64,000 bases of DNA from Aquimarina aggregata (lineage in GTDB: Bacteria; Bacteroidota; Bacteroidia; Flavobacteriales; Flavobacteriaceae), in contig NZ_LQRT01000024.1 of NCBI RefSeq assembly GCF_001632745.1, positions 594,261 through 658,260 of the forward strand. The letters are read 5' to 3'. The position numbers and the translations under genes are program-made. This document shows positions 51,101 through 59,639 of the stretch, one piece after another (the first letter of the stretch is position 1; each line of letters begins with the position of its first letter). Below the pieces are notes generated by a model. That model ran no database searches. It had not been told where the DNA came from and worked only from the letters and a program-made list of their open reading frames with translations.

Positions 51101-52324
51101 ATTATTGGTATAATGTACCAAAGTGCCATCTATAGTTTGTGATACGCCGCAAGTAGTGGTACTCTTACTTAATCTAGGAGCTCTTACTTCTATAGGTTGT
51201 GTTCTGCATTCATTTACCTCTGTGGCGTCGTCAGCTAATTGTTGTAGTGTACTAAAACCTTGATCAGTTTCAGCAACATAAATTCCTGTATATACTGCTC
51301 GATTAAAATCATCATATTTGGTAAACAACCACTTATTATCGGTTCTTAGGTTAGCATCTTGAGTTAATATAGGACGATCTAAGGTGTCATAAACTATATA
51401 TTCCCATCCTTTTCCTGGGATTTTTTTCTTACGTAATCTTCCCTTTTCATCATACAAATATTGATAACACAATTCGTTAATATCGGCCTCAGATAATATA
51501 ATTTTCTTAGCGGCTAATGGCGGTATAACAAACGAAAGCTGTAAATGTTCGTCATACACATAATAGGTGTCGTGAGAAATATTATCATTAAATGTTCGCT
51601 TTAAAACTATTTGCCCTCTTGTATTGGTATACTCTTCTACAGTATGGTTTTGGCCCATAGAAGGTATCCAATTTTCGTCTTTTGTGATGGATTTATAGAG
51701 AGTTCCTGTGCCGTATATATTCGCATCTTTGTTAAGATATGTGTGATAATCAATAATATTATCACTATCCTCATATGATACATGATATTTGGATATATTA
51801 TCATTGGTTGTATTTAATGCATACTCATAACTTATTACACCTTGCAAATTAGAGGTTCTTGCAGAACGATCCATTGGCATTGCTTGAGATTGTATCCTGT
51901 GTAAGGGTGACTTGTAAAAGGTTTTTTGAACTCTTCTGGAAGCTATATCAAAATGAGTGTCAAATAAATATTCATCAGAAAGATCAGAAGCATATTCTAT
52001 AAAATCTCCATTATTATTTGATTGACTAAATGGAAGATGTTCGCTACTTGATCTGCCGTATTGATCATAATACATCGGTACAATAATATCTTCACGATTA
52101 CCTCCAGCTCTTACCTCAATATTTTGAATGGGTCTTCCTAATCCATCAAAATAGGAAACAGATTGTATAACTGAATCGCGATCTAGTGTAGATAACTCTG
52201 TTTCGGTAACAGCTACTTGATATGCTTTTGTGCTAATATAATTCTTGTCGTTACTTTGTGCATTGATGTATAATCCTAGCAATAAGCATACTGAAATACT
52301 AATTTTTTGTATATAATTGCTCAT
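48161..52324 (-). CDS. RHS-repeat polymorphic toxin protein
   Basis: This 1387-residue protein has a signal peptide (ISISVCLLLGLYINAQS), a DUF6443-type N-terminus (STKAYQVAVTETELSTLDRD), many YD repeats (YDEKGRLRKK, YDALNRITKAEDNTS, YDDNGNMVMDKNK), and the RHS core NYDPAIGRWMNLDPLAEK ending at DPDGM near 1154. After it comes a variable tail of about 233 residues, the usual place of the toxin. The tail has a hydrophobic helical part then VVTPDGTSVSTS, YDGNRVVNT and a C-terminal SERRATGHIQL. I cannot name its toxin family. The RHS core should wrap and autoprocess the tail. The next gene on the strand is a likely immunity protein. Confidence 0.88.
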   Translation of the reverse strand: MSNYIQKISISVCLLLGLYINAQSNDKNYISTKAYQVAVTETELSTLDRDSVIQSVSYFDGLGRPIQNIEVRAGGNREDIIVPMYYDQYGRSSSEHLPFSQSNNNGDFIEYASDLSDEYLFDTHFDIASRRVQKTFYKSPLHRIQSQAMPMDRSARTSNLQGVISYEYALNTTNDNISKYHVSYEDSDNIIDYHTYLNKDANIYGTGTLYKSITKDENWIPSMGQNHTVEEYTNTRGQIVLKRTFNDNISHDTYYVYDEHLQLSFVIPPLAAKKIILSEADINELCYQYLYDEKGRLRKKKIPGKGWEYIVYDTLDRPILTQDANLRTDNKWLFTKYDDFNRAVYTGIYVAETDQGFSTLQQLADDATEVNECRTQPIEVRAPRLSKSTTTCGVSQTIDGTLVHYTNNVFPQEIDQLLTINYYDTYNNMSNLSFLSEQPFEQEYLTTPTGLAVVTKTRVLDTNQWINENIGYDRKGRPVAILRTNEYLDTYELTHTLYDFTGKVLKNKLTHRKGNSGDYIYSLDEYTYDHIGRLNTHHHKIDNKEFSDTAGNYPDIISVTENPTNNTDLVATERIIISPNTTISASTSNAFTARIEESSVTSELIVDNTYNGLGQLESKDVGNKVNKPLQSVDYRYNEQGWLSGINNHSQREEDDLRDISTIAMGAGDLFGMQINYSHPTAEATPLYNGNISQIHWRTVSEDASQKTYNYEYDALNRITKAEDNTSKYNLNSVSYDQNGNILSLNRSGHTNANASSFGIMDDLTYTYKGNQLLSVTDITGSIYGFKDGNTSEDDYDYDDNGNMVMDKNKGISQNNPITYNHLNLPKKVTVNHTNYIEYIYDANGTKIEKKVGPYGNITHYTGNYIYETIGGAGTFLKFMHHPEGYVEPKNQSNLGDGFNYVYQHKDHLGNIRLSYTDTNDDYEQILSSSFVNRNNLEGWQPNGSARISGFPGSLIARVQNSWAGVKHLLNNEVFVPGEQLTVYCDFDKSSTNANVRLYIQELDSSGSHLSWNTLDGNLQTGNHQYEYTVKTGTKLVLRVDKNNTHLDETTSFVIHEIGLTRGALEIKEEKNYYPFGLQHKGYNNTITGRKHNYGFGGKEEQSELGLEWIDITARNYDPAIGRWMNLDPLAEKMRRHSPYNYAFNNPIFFQDPDGMMPQGCCGDFLKGWNKTVRNFNRSVDNGIHNLVTNPIETLGSFASNTLNNMGQLAHDVIPGLSEITGIENQTEKAIIGAAETIADIPNMSKAELGSTAAVATIMVIEALVERKVPGINKSGPDFVVTPDGTSVSTSLNNISDSFDNAGFNVVETNAKNTIYEVPKADGSGTFFSRLQQGNNPRTSDYDGNRVVNTQNTGNTANKQYVNPDGSNITGNPSKSERRATGHIQLDN

Positions 52325-52327
52325 AGC

Positions 52328-55300
52328 TTATTGATTTTTATAGTTATATTTATACTCTTGCAAAACTTTTCCATTATAATCTTTTATGAATTTCAGTCTA
52401 TTAAATGAATCATAATTATAATAGGAGGTAAGTCCCTTAGGATCGGTGCTACTGGTCATGCCTATAGCTGGGTCGTAGGTATAGGTGGTTACCATACCTT
52501 TTGGGTGCTGATTTCGAAGTTGTTGTAATTCGTTTCGTAAAGCTTGTTCACTACAACTATTTTCACTACAACTATCAGTATCTTGATTTGATAAGTTGGT
52601 CAGATTATCAATAAAATCATAAGAAAGATCACTGTAGGAAACGTTAGATAAAACGGCTATAGGAAAGCTTCGGTGATAACCCCAAATATAGGAAGTGATA
52701 GGACCATTTTCTTTTTCTTGTACCTCTATAGGGTTGCCATAATCATCGTATTGCAAGATTTTACCGGTAACGAAACCATCCCCTGGGTACCCTTCTTTTT
52801 TGGTTTGGGTATACTCCATAAATGTTTTGTCTTCTACACCCCATTGGTTATAAAATAGCTTTGTTTTGGTCTCAAATTGAGATGATCCGTTGGTTTTAGA
52901 CATTACCAATTCGCTAACCCTGTGATCATTATCTCTATTAAGACTTTCTATAATGTTTTTTTGAGCGGTTGAAATGTCGTTAAGACCATTAATATCATCA
53001 GGATAATAATATCTGGTATCAGATAGAAGACCGCTATTAGAAATAGTACTATTATAGTGTTTTTTTCTGGTGGTATTTAGCGTTTCTGGGTTATAAGAAT
53101 AGGTAATACTATCGGTGATATGTGTATTTGTTCCTACATTATATGTTTTGACAACTTTACTACTTATTAAATTGTAAGTAGAATTTAAATAATAATTTCT
53201 CATTGCTCCCACGGCATTTATTGTTGATATATTATTTGAAGCCAACATAGGAACAATTTTTATAGCTTCCTGACTATGCTTGGTAACATCAATATCATAT
53301 GTATTAATCTCTTCAGATACTTTCAAGAACTCCTCATTATGCCAGCGATGCACAGTTTTAGATAATAATTTACCACGTTTATATTCCAGATCATCTTTTG
53401 GACTATATGGGTAGTCTTGTATATTGGGGTCTATTGAGAGTGTTCTAAAATTTTCGAAAGAAAAATCTGAAAAGCTTTTTTTTGCAAAAAAAGTATAGGT
53501 GTATTCAATTTTCCCTGTGCCGTAACCTGCTTCATGCTCAGTAACTTTTGTATATCCAGTATAGCTACCACTAGTTCTAAATAAGGGAACACTGCTGTTT
53601 GACGTATAAAACATTTGGAGGTGCGGATACTTAGTTAGATAGGCAAAACGCGTAGTTTCGTAAATGTCAAAACACGTTTTGACATAGGCTACATCTTGAA
53701 AATAAGGTTTAGATACTAAATTACCTGATGATTTCCCTAAGGTATCTTCATAGGTATACTTTTTTGACATGTTACTTAAACTTTCTTCATCTGTATTCGA
53801 AATAATCTCTGCTATCCTTAATCCACCAGTTAATGTTTCGGTATCAGGTATTTTATCTTTAAAAGTAGTAAACCACATTTCAAAAAGAGGATCACCATTA
53901 CCTGGTCGTGTAAGATCTATAGGAGTTTCTTCGTATTGTACACCCCTTCGACCAAGTAATTTATAGGTGCCTGCTTTTAAATTAAGCATTATTTCACCAG
54001 ATCTAACGAATATTCTATAGATATCTGTGTCCGATTCTATATCTATCAATATAATTTCCCAGGGACAAGAGTCTTCATCATCCTCATCAACTGAACAAGG
54101 GACATCGTAATGAAATGTTATATTTTGAGAATTATGACCTGAAAGTTCTAGGTTTTTAACCTCAAATTCCATCTCGAATTTGAAATCACGTCGCTCAACA
54201 GAGCCATCATTAGTAATATATTGTGTGTCTAAGTCGCTCAAAGAGTGTCTAACCTTTTCGGTGGAGTTAGAAATTGTATATAAATCAACATCTTCTTCAA
54301 TACGGTTGCTTTCAAAAATAAACTCTTTACTCCCTCCAGTTGGGTATGTGATTTTTTTTAAGATTCCTATTTTACATTTTTCTTCGTTGACTGAACGATC
54401 TGCGGTACCCACTAATTCAGACTTTCCATTTGGCCCTGTAAAAAAGTTACGATGTTGATAATAATCTAATTGAATTAAATTATTATTGAGTCGTTCTCCA
54501 TTGTAATATCCCCAAAAATCCTGTGCAGTAGAAAATCTAGAGGGCATTTTATTTGGAGATTCATAGTCAAATTTATAACGTTTATATGTATTGGTATTTG
54601 CTTGATTGTTAATAATTGCGTATTCGTTAATACTATCTAGAAATAACCTTTTTCGGGCATATTCAAGAGGTTGGGTGTCGTTTATGTGTTCATCAATAAA
54701 AGGGTAACCGCTGTATATCTTTGTTCCTGAATATGAAGAGTTATCTGTGGTATAAAAATGAAATAATTCAAATTGCTTTATCAAAAGATCAGAGGTGTCA
54801 TAGATGGAAATATTTCGTAACCTATGTGAATTTGATAAATCTTCTCTTTCGACACTTTGATCTTGTTCAAATATCACTTTACCATGATTAAAATTGATCT
54901 GACTTACCCAATACTCATCATAGGTACTTTGTCCAAAGTATTGCTTAAGTTTAGATCTTGGCTTTTTACATCCTAAAGAAATAGGTACTACATTTGGATG
55001 TACCAACCATTCCACAATTTCTTTTACTTCAGATTTTCGATAGATATAAGAAACATTAGTGTTTTTTTGGTAATCAAAGGTTACGGACTCTTCGGCGATA
55101 GGATCATAAATTTCTTTTAAGAACCATGAGGACACGTATTCTTGTGTTTCCTGATCGGCATCTTCTGTACTATCAATGCGATAGTCGGTAAAAGAATATG
55201 ACATTTCCTTATTAAAACCTCCTCGTATTTCTACATCGCTACTAGTATGTAGTCTATCCTTTCCAAAATAATATTTTACTCCGTTAGGTCCAGTTATTGT

Positions 55301-55921
55301 AAAGGAAGATATTCTTTTACCATTGTTTGCATTTTCGGTTTCATAAGTTATTTTTAAGGGAGAGTGTTCTGTTAGTACGGGTAATTTTGTAGTTTGATCG
55401 AAGTAAAAACTTCCAGAGTACCCATTAAAACTAAAACTAAATAAATCAGGTTCATAATCTCGTTCTCCGATACTGGTGTAAAAAATTTCTTCTCGAAGAT
55501 TTTCATTATTTCCTGAAGCAACCTGATTCTTAAAATAAGAGATTGTCCTGCTTGAATATAAAAAGCCTCTTTCATCAATCCCTCCACGAACCTGTCTCGT
55601 AATCATACCGCCAGCATTTAATGTCCAACCAATACCGGATCTAGAAGCTACTTCTTCTACTTTTATACCTGAGGCATGATATGATAAAGATACAGGGACT
55701 GAATATCTTTTTTGATTAATCGTATATAAAGGGATATTAACCTGTGGTAATCCAGAGTATAAGTTTACAGGGGTCTCTATATATTTTCCTAATGCAGCTA
55801 TTTCGGGCGTTGCAGGAGTGTAATTCATGTCACCTCCTGTACGATCATTTACTTCTTGTGAGTTTCCTACTAAGAATACTATACAAAAACACAAAAAGAG
55901 CGTGGTTGTTATATTTTTCAT
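52328..55921 (-). CDS. YD/RHS-repeat secreted protein, partner of the RHS toxin
   Basis: This 1197-residue exported protein (signal peptide TTLFLCFCIVFLVGNS) begins with the flavobacterial SpvB/RHS N-terminal module: PEIAALGKYIETPVNLYSG and SVPVSLSYHASGIKVEEVAS, then GIGWTLNAGGMITR. Few YD repeats are left near the end (YDPAIGMTSSTDPKGLTSYYNYDSFNRLKFIKDYNG), and there is no variable toxin tail. It ends only three bases before the RHS toxin gene. The pair resembles the B- and C-like parts of toxin complexes, with this protein possibly forming the carrier or shell. It is part of one operon with the toxin and the fibre-like gene. Confidence 0.82.
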   Translation of the reverse strand: MKNITTTLFLCFCIVFLVGNSQEVNDRTGGDMNYTPATPEIAALGKYIETPVNLYSGLPQVNIPLYTINQKRYSVPVSLSYHASGIKVEEVASRSGIGWTLNAGGMITRQVRGGIDERGFLYSSRTISYFKNQVASGNNENLREEIFYTSIGERDYEPDLFSFSFNGYSGSFYFDQTTKLPVLTEHSPLKITYETENANNGKRISSFTITGPNGVKYYFGKDRLHTSSDVEIRGGFNKEMSYSFTDYRIDSTEDADQETQEYVSSWFLKEIYDPIAEESVTFDYQKNTNVSYIYRKSEVKEIVEWLVHPNVVPISLGCKKPRSKLKQYFGQSTYDEYWVSQINFNHGKVIFEQDQSVEREDLSNSHRLRNISIYDTSDLLIKQFELFHFYTTDNSSYSGTKIYSGYPFIDEHINDTQPLEYARKRLFLDSINEYAIINNQANTNTYKRYKFDYESPNKMPSRFSTAQDFWGYYNGERLNNNLIQLDYYQHRNFFTGPNGKSELVGTADRSVNEEKCKIGILKKITYPTGGSKEFIFESNRIEEDVDLYTISNSTEKVRHSLSDLDTQYITNDGSVERRDFKFEMEFEVKNLELSGHNSQNITFHYDVPCSVDEDDEDSCPWEIILIDIESDTDIYRIFVRSGEIMLNLKAGTYKLLGRRGVQYEETPIDLTRPGNGDPLFEMWFTTFKDKIPDTETLTGGLRIAEIISNTDEESLSNMSKKYTYEDTLGKSSGNLVSKPYFQDVAYVKTCFDIYETTRFAYLTKYPHLQMFYTSNSSVPLFRTSGSYTGYTKVTEHEAGYGTGKIEYTYTFFAKKSFSDFSFENFRTLSIDPNIQDYPYSPKDDLEYKRGKLLSKTVHRWHNEEFLKVSEEINTYDIDVTKHSQEAIKIVPMLASNNISTINAVGAMRNYYLNSTYNLISSKVVKTYNVGTNTHITDSITYSYNPETLNTTRKKHYNSTISNSGLLSDTRYYYPDDINGLNDISTAQKNIIESLNRDNDHRVSELVMSKTNGSSQFETKTKLFYNQWGVEDKTFMEYTQTKKEGYPGDGFVTGKILQYDDYGNPIEVQEKENGPITSYIWGYHRSFPIAVLSNVSYSDLSYDFIDNLTNLSNQDTDSCSENSCSEQALRNELQQLRNQHPKGMVTTYTYDPAIGMTSSTDPKGLTSYYNYDSFNRLKFIKDYNGKVLQEYKYNYKNQ

Positions 55922-55959
55922 AATTAATACTTATTCTTAAACCGATATATCAGATGTGA

Positions 55960-57216
55960 TTATTTTTTTTTGAGAAAAGCTTCAATCTTAGCCAGTCTAG
56001 CTTCAAGATTTTGGTTGTTTATTTTAAGTTGATCGTTGATCGACTCCTGTTTTTGGATCACTGTTTCTAATTTCGTATTTCGATTTTCTTGATTTACTAT
56101 CTTCTTCTCCTGAGCAATCGTATACAACGTCAACTCCTCGATTTTTTCTAGGAGTTTTGCATTCATTTCTCCTAATTTGATGCCTTTTGCTTCAACTTCT
56201 TTTGCAGATGGGATATTGATAAGATGTCCTTTTGTAGCGATGTGATCTTCTACTTGTTGTAGGGTAGGTAGGTTGTAAGCTTCCTCAAAAACGTAGTCTG
56301 CCCATCCAACAAGATCTACTTTTACTTCTTTGGTATGTATGGTTCCATTCACGGCCAGTTTTGCATCTGGAGTGGTAGTACCGATACCTACATTACCATT
56401 AGCAATAAAATCGCCATTTATTAATGCTCCTCCATTATTTACAACCAACTTATAACCTTCATTACTTAAATATCCACCATATTGTCCTATAACAATTCTG
56501 GCATCTGAAGTAGGCATATGGATATAAGTAGCAAATTTTCCAGGTGCAGTTTCTGATCTATTTAATTTAAAAAAATGAGTTCCTTTGTGATCATCTAAAT
56601 CTATCCAAGTAGATGTGTTATTAGAAACAAAATCATGTCTTAAATTTTCTGATTGATCTGTTATTCCAAATGCAGTATATCCAGAACCTGTATTGGTGGG
56701 ATCAACAACGAATTCAAAAGTTCTTCGGTCTGTTTTATACTCACGACCTATAGAAACAGGAATCCATCCATTACCTCCCAAACTACTAGAATCGAAAACC
56801 CCTTTTAGTCCGTTAACAGTTCCATTGGATTTTAAACTATTGGTGAAAATAGCATTACCTGTTTGGTCGTCGATACGTAAGCGTTCTGTGCCTTTGGTTT
56901 TTAATATAAGATCATTATTATATGAAGAGAATGCATTGGTAACTGTGTAAACGTCCCTATTAAAAATAATTTTAGGCCTATCAGTATAAATATGGGCCCA
57001 CGATGTATTTTGTGCTCCCAAATCCAGATTTCCAGAAGAAGTTTTTACTCTTAACGCACCACCGGTAGAATTTCCTCGTATACTTCCATTAATATGTAAT
57101 TTTTCCTGAGGTAAGCTTGTGCCTATACCTACATTTCCATTAGGCAATTCAGTAACTTGAGCAAAAAGTCCCGTTGTTATAATTAAAAAACCAGCGATAA
57201 ATAATAACCTTTTCAT
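55960..57216 (-). CDS. Tail-fibre-like exported protein
   Basis: This 418-residue protein has a signal peptide (LLFIAGFLIITTGLFAQ), two copies of the NVGIGT-sP..KL.VNG repeat typical of phage tail-fibre-like surface proteins (NVGIGTSLPQEKLHINGSIR, NVGIGTTTPDAKLAVNGTIH), and a C-terminal coiled coil from about 340 (KLLEKIEELTLYTIAQEKK). The segment FEEAYNLPTLQQVEDHIATKGHLINIPSAKE matches the tail seen before coiled coils in such proteins. It precedes the RHS pair and may act as its fibre or adhesin. No S74 peptidase motif is seen. Confidence 0.78.
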   Translation of the reverse strand: MKRLLFIAGFLIITTGLFAQVTELPNGNVGIGTSLPQEKLHINGSIRGNSTGGALRVKTSSGNLDLGAQNTSWAHIYTDRPKIIFNRDVYTVTNAFSSYNNDLILKTKGTERLRIDDQTGNAIFTNSLKSNGTVNGLKGVFDSSSLGGNGWIPVSIGREYKTDRRTFEFVVDPTNTGSGYTAFGITDQSENLRHDFVSNNTSTWIDLDDHKGTHFFKLNRSETAPGKFATYIHMPTSDARIVIGQYGGYLSNEGYKLVVNNGGALINGDFIANGNVGIGTTTPDAKLAVNGTIHTKEVKVDLVGWADYVFEEAYNLPTLQQVEDHIATKGHLINIPSAKEVEAKGIKLGEMNAKLLEKIEELTLYTIAQEKKIVNQENRNTKLETVIQKQESINDQLKINNQNLEARLAKIEAFLKKK

Positions 57217-57622
57217 AATAAGAGTGATTTGTTTAGTTTGTAAAAGTCAATTGGTTATTAATGTTCAAAAATGAGTTTAACCAATTTTCGTGGTTTAGTG
57301 TAACCAGAAAAAAAAATGATACCCTATTTTGTAAATTAATTTTGATTACCCATTAAAAAAAAGGTCATGTACCCTTAATGTTATGGCTGTTTTTTCAGAA
57401 AGTGTATAAGATAAATACCTCAATATCTTATTAGGAGTCATCATTAAAAGAAGAGGAGAATTATGCTTTAACAAGCATTTTGATGTTATAAATTTCCTAG
57501 TTTAGAAGAGAGTACGTTTGAGTATACGTATAATTATGTTATGTGTTTTTTTATACTTTAAAAAGAAACAAAAGGTATTTTAAGAAGTAAAATCTGTGCG
57601 TTGTAAATAAAATGATTAGTGT
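57217..57622. other. 406-base AT-rich stretch without a gene
   Basis: I see no supported ORF, RNA or strong hairpin here. It holds short A-runs and the likely promoter of the fibre-like gene, which I cannot pin down. A faint CRP/FNR-like site is not present. Confidence 0.4.
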
Positions 57623-58606
57623 TTACTTCATCATTGCCCAAGCTTCAGTTACATTTTTGTTGTAGAGTATTTCTCTTTTGGCACTTGATTTTTTTAAATC
57701 ATTTAGCCATGCAATCTGTTGGGGGCTTAAATATTTTCTTGGAGATTGTCTTTTGCCCAACGCACTATTAATTTTTGTGCGCTGTAATTCGGTCATTGGG
57801 ATGTATCTATAATCGGTATGTTGTAAATAATAACTTTTATCTTTATCAGAAACCTTATAACTGTCATTGTTAGCAATTGGAAAAAAATCGGCTTCGGCAG
57901 CGTATTTTAAAAGATATTTTTTATCTAAGGTTTTTGAGTCATATCTTACTTTTACGACTTCGTTATGTCCTATAAAACCTGCTTCGGTTGATAAAACCCC
58001 ATCGGCAGATCCAAGGTGTTTTTCTCCCGTCCAGAAACAATACATTTTAAAGTATGTTTCTTTTATGTTTCCAGTTTTATAAGATGTTAATTCTTCACCT
58101 AATAATTTCATGAAATCCGGAATTGACTTCTTTTCTGCTTTTAAAGCATTTTCCATTGCTTTATATAAACCTATAGCCGAATAATCACTCGCAAGTCTTT
58201 TAACGATATCTTTTTCTTGCGTATTAATAATTCTAACTACTGGGTTATTCCAACTTGGTTCCTTAAATTTTTGCAGAATTAGCTTATCCTTTTTGCCCTT
58301 ATTGTTATAGATTACTAAAGGAATAAATAGGTTTTCTATGACTTGGGTCATTAAAGGATGACTTAATACATTATGACCATAATTTCTACAAGTAGCGCAA
58401 CCAGGAACTTCTTGAAATAATATTAAAACAGATTTATCCTGTTCTTTGGCCAATTTTAGAGCCTCGTCATAATCCCGATACCAGCTTACTTTTCCTAGTT
58501 CCTCATCTTGATTTAAAGCAGAGGTCTTTTCTTGCCCAAAAGTTGATGTAAGAATAGTAATACATAACAGAAATAAACCAATATGTTTTTCAGAAAAATA
58601 ACGCAT
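57623..58606 (-). CDS. Exported thioredoxin-fold protein with degenerate MsrA-like domain
   Basis: This 327-residue protein has a signal peptide (IGLFLLCITILTSTFGQ). Residues 40-150 are a thioredoxin-like domain with VPGCATC (Cys70, Cys73). From about 183 the sequence resembles methionine sulfoxide reductase A: MYCFWTGEKHLG (Cys190 in the GCFW position), DGVLSTEAGFIGHNEVVKVRYD with a shortened loop, and KKYLLKYAAEADFF. The normal MsrA loop between GY and GHNE is missing, so activity is uncertain. A thioredoxin joined to an MsrA-like domain would provide its own reductant in the periplasm. The domain call is inference from motif order. Confidence 0.7.
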   Translation of the reverse strand: MRYFSEKHIGLFLLCITILTSTFGQEKTSALNQDEELGKVSWYRDYDEALKLAKEQDKSVLILFQEVPGCATCRNYGHNVLSHPLMTQVIENLFIPLVIYNNKGKKDKLILQKFKEPSWNNPVVRIINTQEKDIVKRLASDYSAIGLYKAMENALKAEKKSIPDFMKLLGEELTSYKTGNIKETYFKMYCFWTGEKHLGSADGVLSTEAGFIGHNEVVKVRYDSKTLDKKYLLKYAAEADFFPIANNDSYKVSDKDKSYYLQHTDYRYIPMTELQRTKINSALGKRQSPRKYLSPQQIAWLNDLKKSSAKREILYNKNVTEAWAMMK

Positions 58607-58732
58607 ACTATAGAATTTTATAAGGTCTTTAATTTTCTAGATATGTCTAATTTTTTATGTAAAACTTACTAATAAAGCTAAGTTTGATAGCTTTTAAGAA
58701 TAACTACTTCATAAAACTGGCGAAAAAGTAAT

Positions 58733-59569
58733 TTACTTTTTCTTGTATTGAAACTCTTTTTCGAAACCTGCATTTTTATAATCATCAGTTTTAGGAAGAA
58801 CGAATTGATATTCATTCATCATATCAATTTCTACGGTAAGGTTTTCTGCTTCAAACTCCATAACATGCCCTGCAAATTGTTCATCATCAGAAACAAAGTG
58901 TAAATGATATCCCGCAACATTTATATTTCCTATAAATTCGGGACAAAAGAATCCGATCATAGTACCAGAAAAATTCTCTCTTTCAAATACAGGGCGATTA
59001 GGAATCAACACATCTAAGCCTTTTACAAAAGGCTTATCTTGTTTGTGCAAACCACCACATTTCATTTTTTTAAAATCTCCATGAATCTTGAAAGCATAAA
59101 AATAGTTTTTAGAAGTAAGATGCTCATTAATGATACTTCTTAAGCTATCATAACCATTTACTTTATCTATTTTAAAGGATTGTTCTGCATCAAAAAACGT
59201 TGCATTAGCATATGCGATTTTTGCGGCATTGTCTGGTTTATGAACTTTTCCGTCTTCTGTAGCTTGATATAAAACACCATCTAACATAATTAATTCTCCG
59301 TCTAAAAAGTTATAGGATCCTAATGCCAGATCACCTTTAGATTTTAATTCTTTAGCATCGATATCCCCTTCGAATATTTTGTTTACAAATGCCCACCAAA
59401 TAGAGTAATGATAGAAAAGATCAGGTTTTTCTTCAGAATTATTTTTTGATATAGTGGTAGTGGTGTTTTGTTCTGGAGGAGCAATAATCTCTGGTTGTTT
59501 TGTCGCAGTATTACATGAAAATAGGATTAGTATTAAAACGATACTGTAAAAAAAAGTTAGCTTGTTCAT
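58733..59569 (-). CDS. Lipid-anchored alpha-acetolactate decarboxylase
   Basis: The enzyme family (AlsD/BudA) converts acetolactate to acetoin. Seen are GDLALGSYNFLDGELIMLDG, the FKIHGDFKKMKCGG segment, the zinc site YHLHFVSDDEQFAGHV with three His, and the C-terminal FVLPKT. The N-terminus is a lipoprotein signal (LILILFSC, Cys19). Most characterised homologues are cytoplasmic, so an exported form is unusual. No acetolactate synthase lies beside it. The exported enzyme might act on acetolactate leaked from cells. Confidence 0.87.
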   Translation of the reverse strand: MNKLTFFYSIVLILILFSCNTATKQPEIIAPPEQNTTTTISKNNSEEKPDLFYHYSIWWAFVNKIFEGDIDAKELKSKGDLALGSYNFLDGELIMLDGVLYQATEDGKVHKPDNAAKIAYANATFFDAEQSFKIDKVNGYDSLRSIINEHLTSKNYFYAFKIHGDFKKMKCGGLHKQDKPFVKGLDVLIPNRPVFERENFSGTMIGFFCPEFIGNINVAGYHLHFVSDDEQFAGHVMEFEAENLTVEIDMMNEYQFVLPKTDDYKNAGFEKEFQYKKK

Positions 59570-59639
59570 GATTAGGTGATTAGTATGAGTTAAGATATTT
59601 GTGTTAAATTAAATAGTGTGTTTTTTTAAAACCTTGAAG

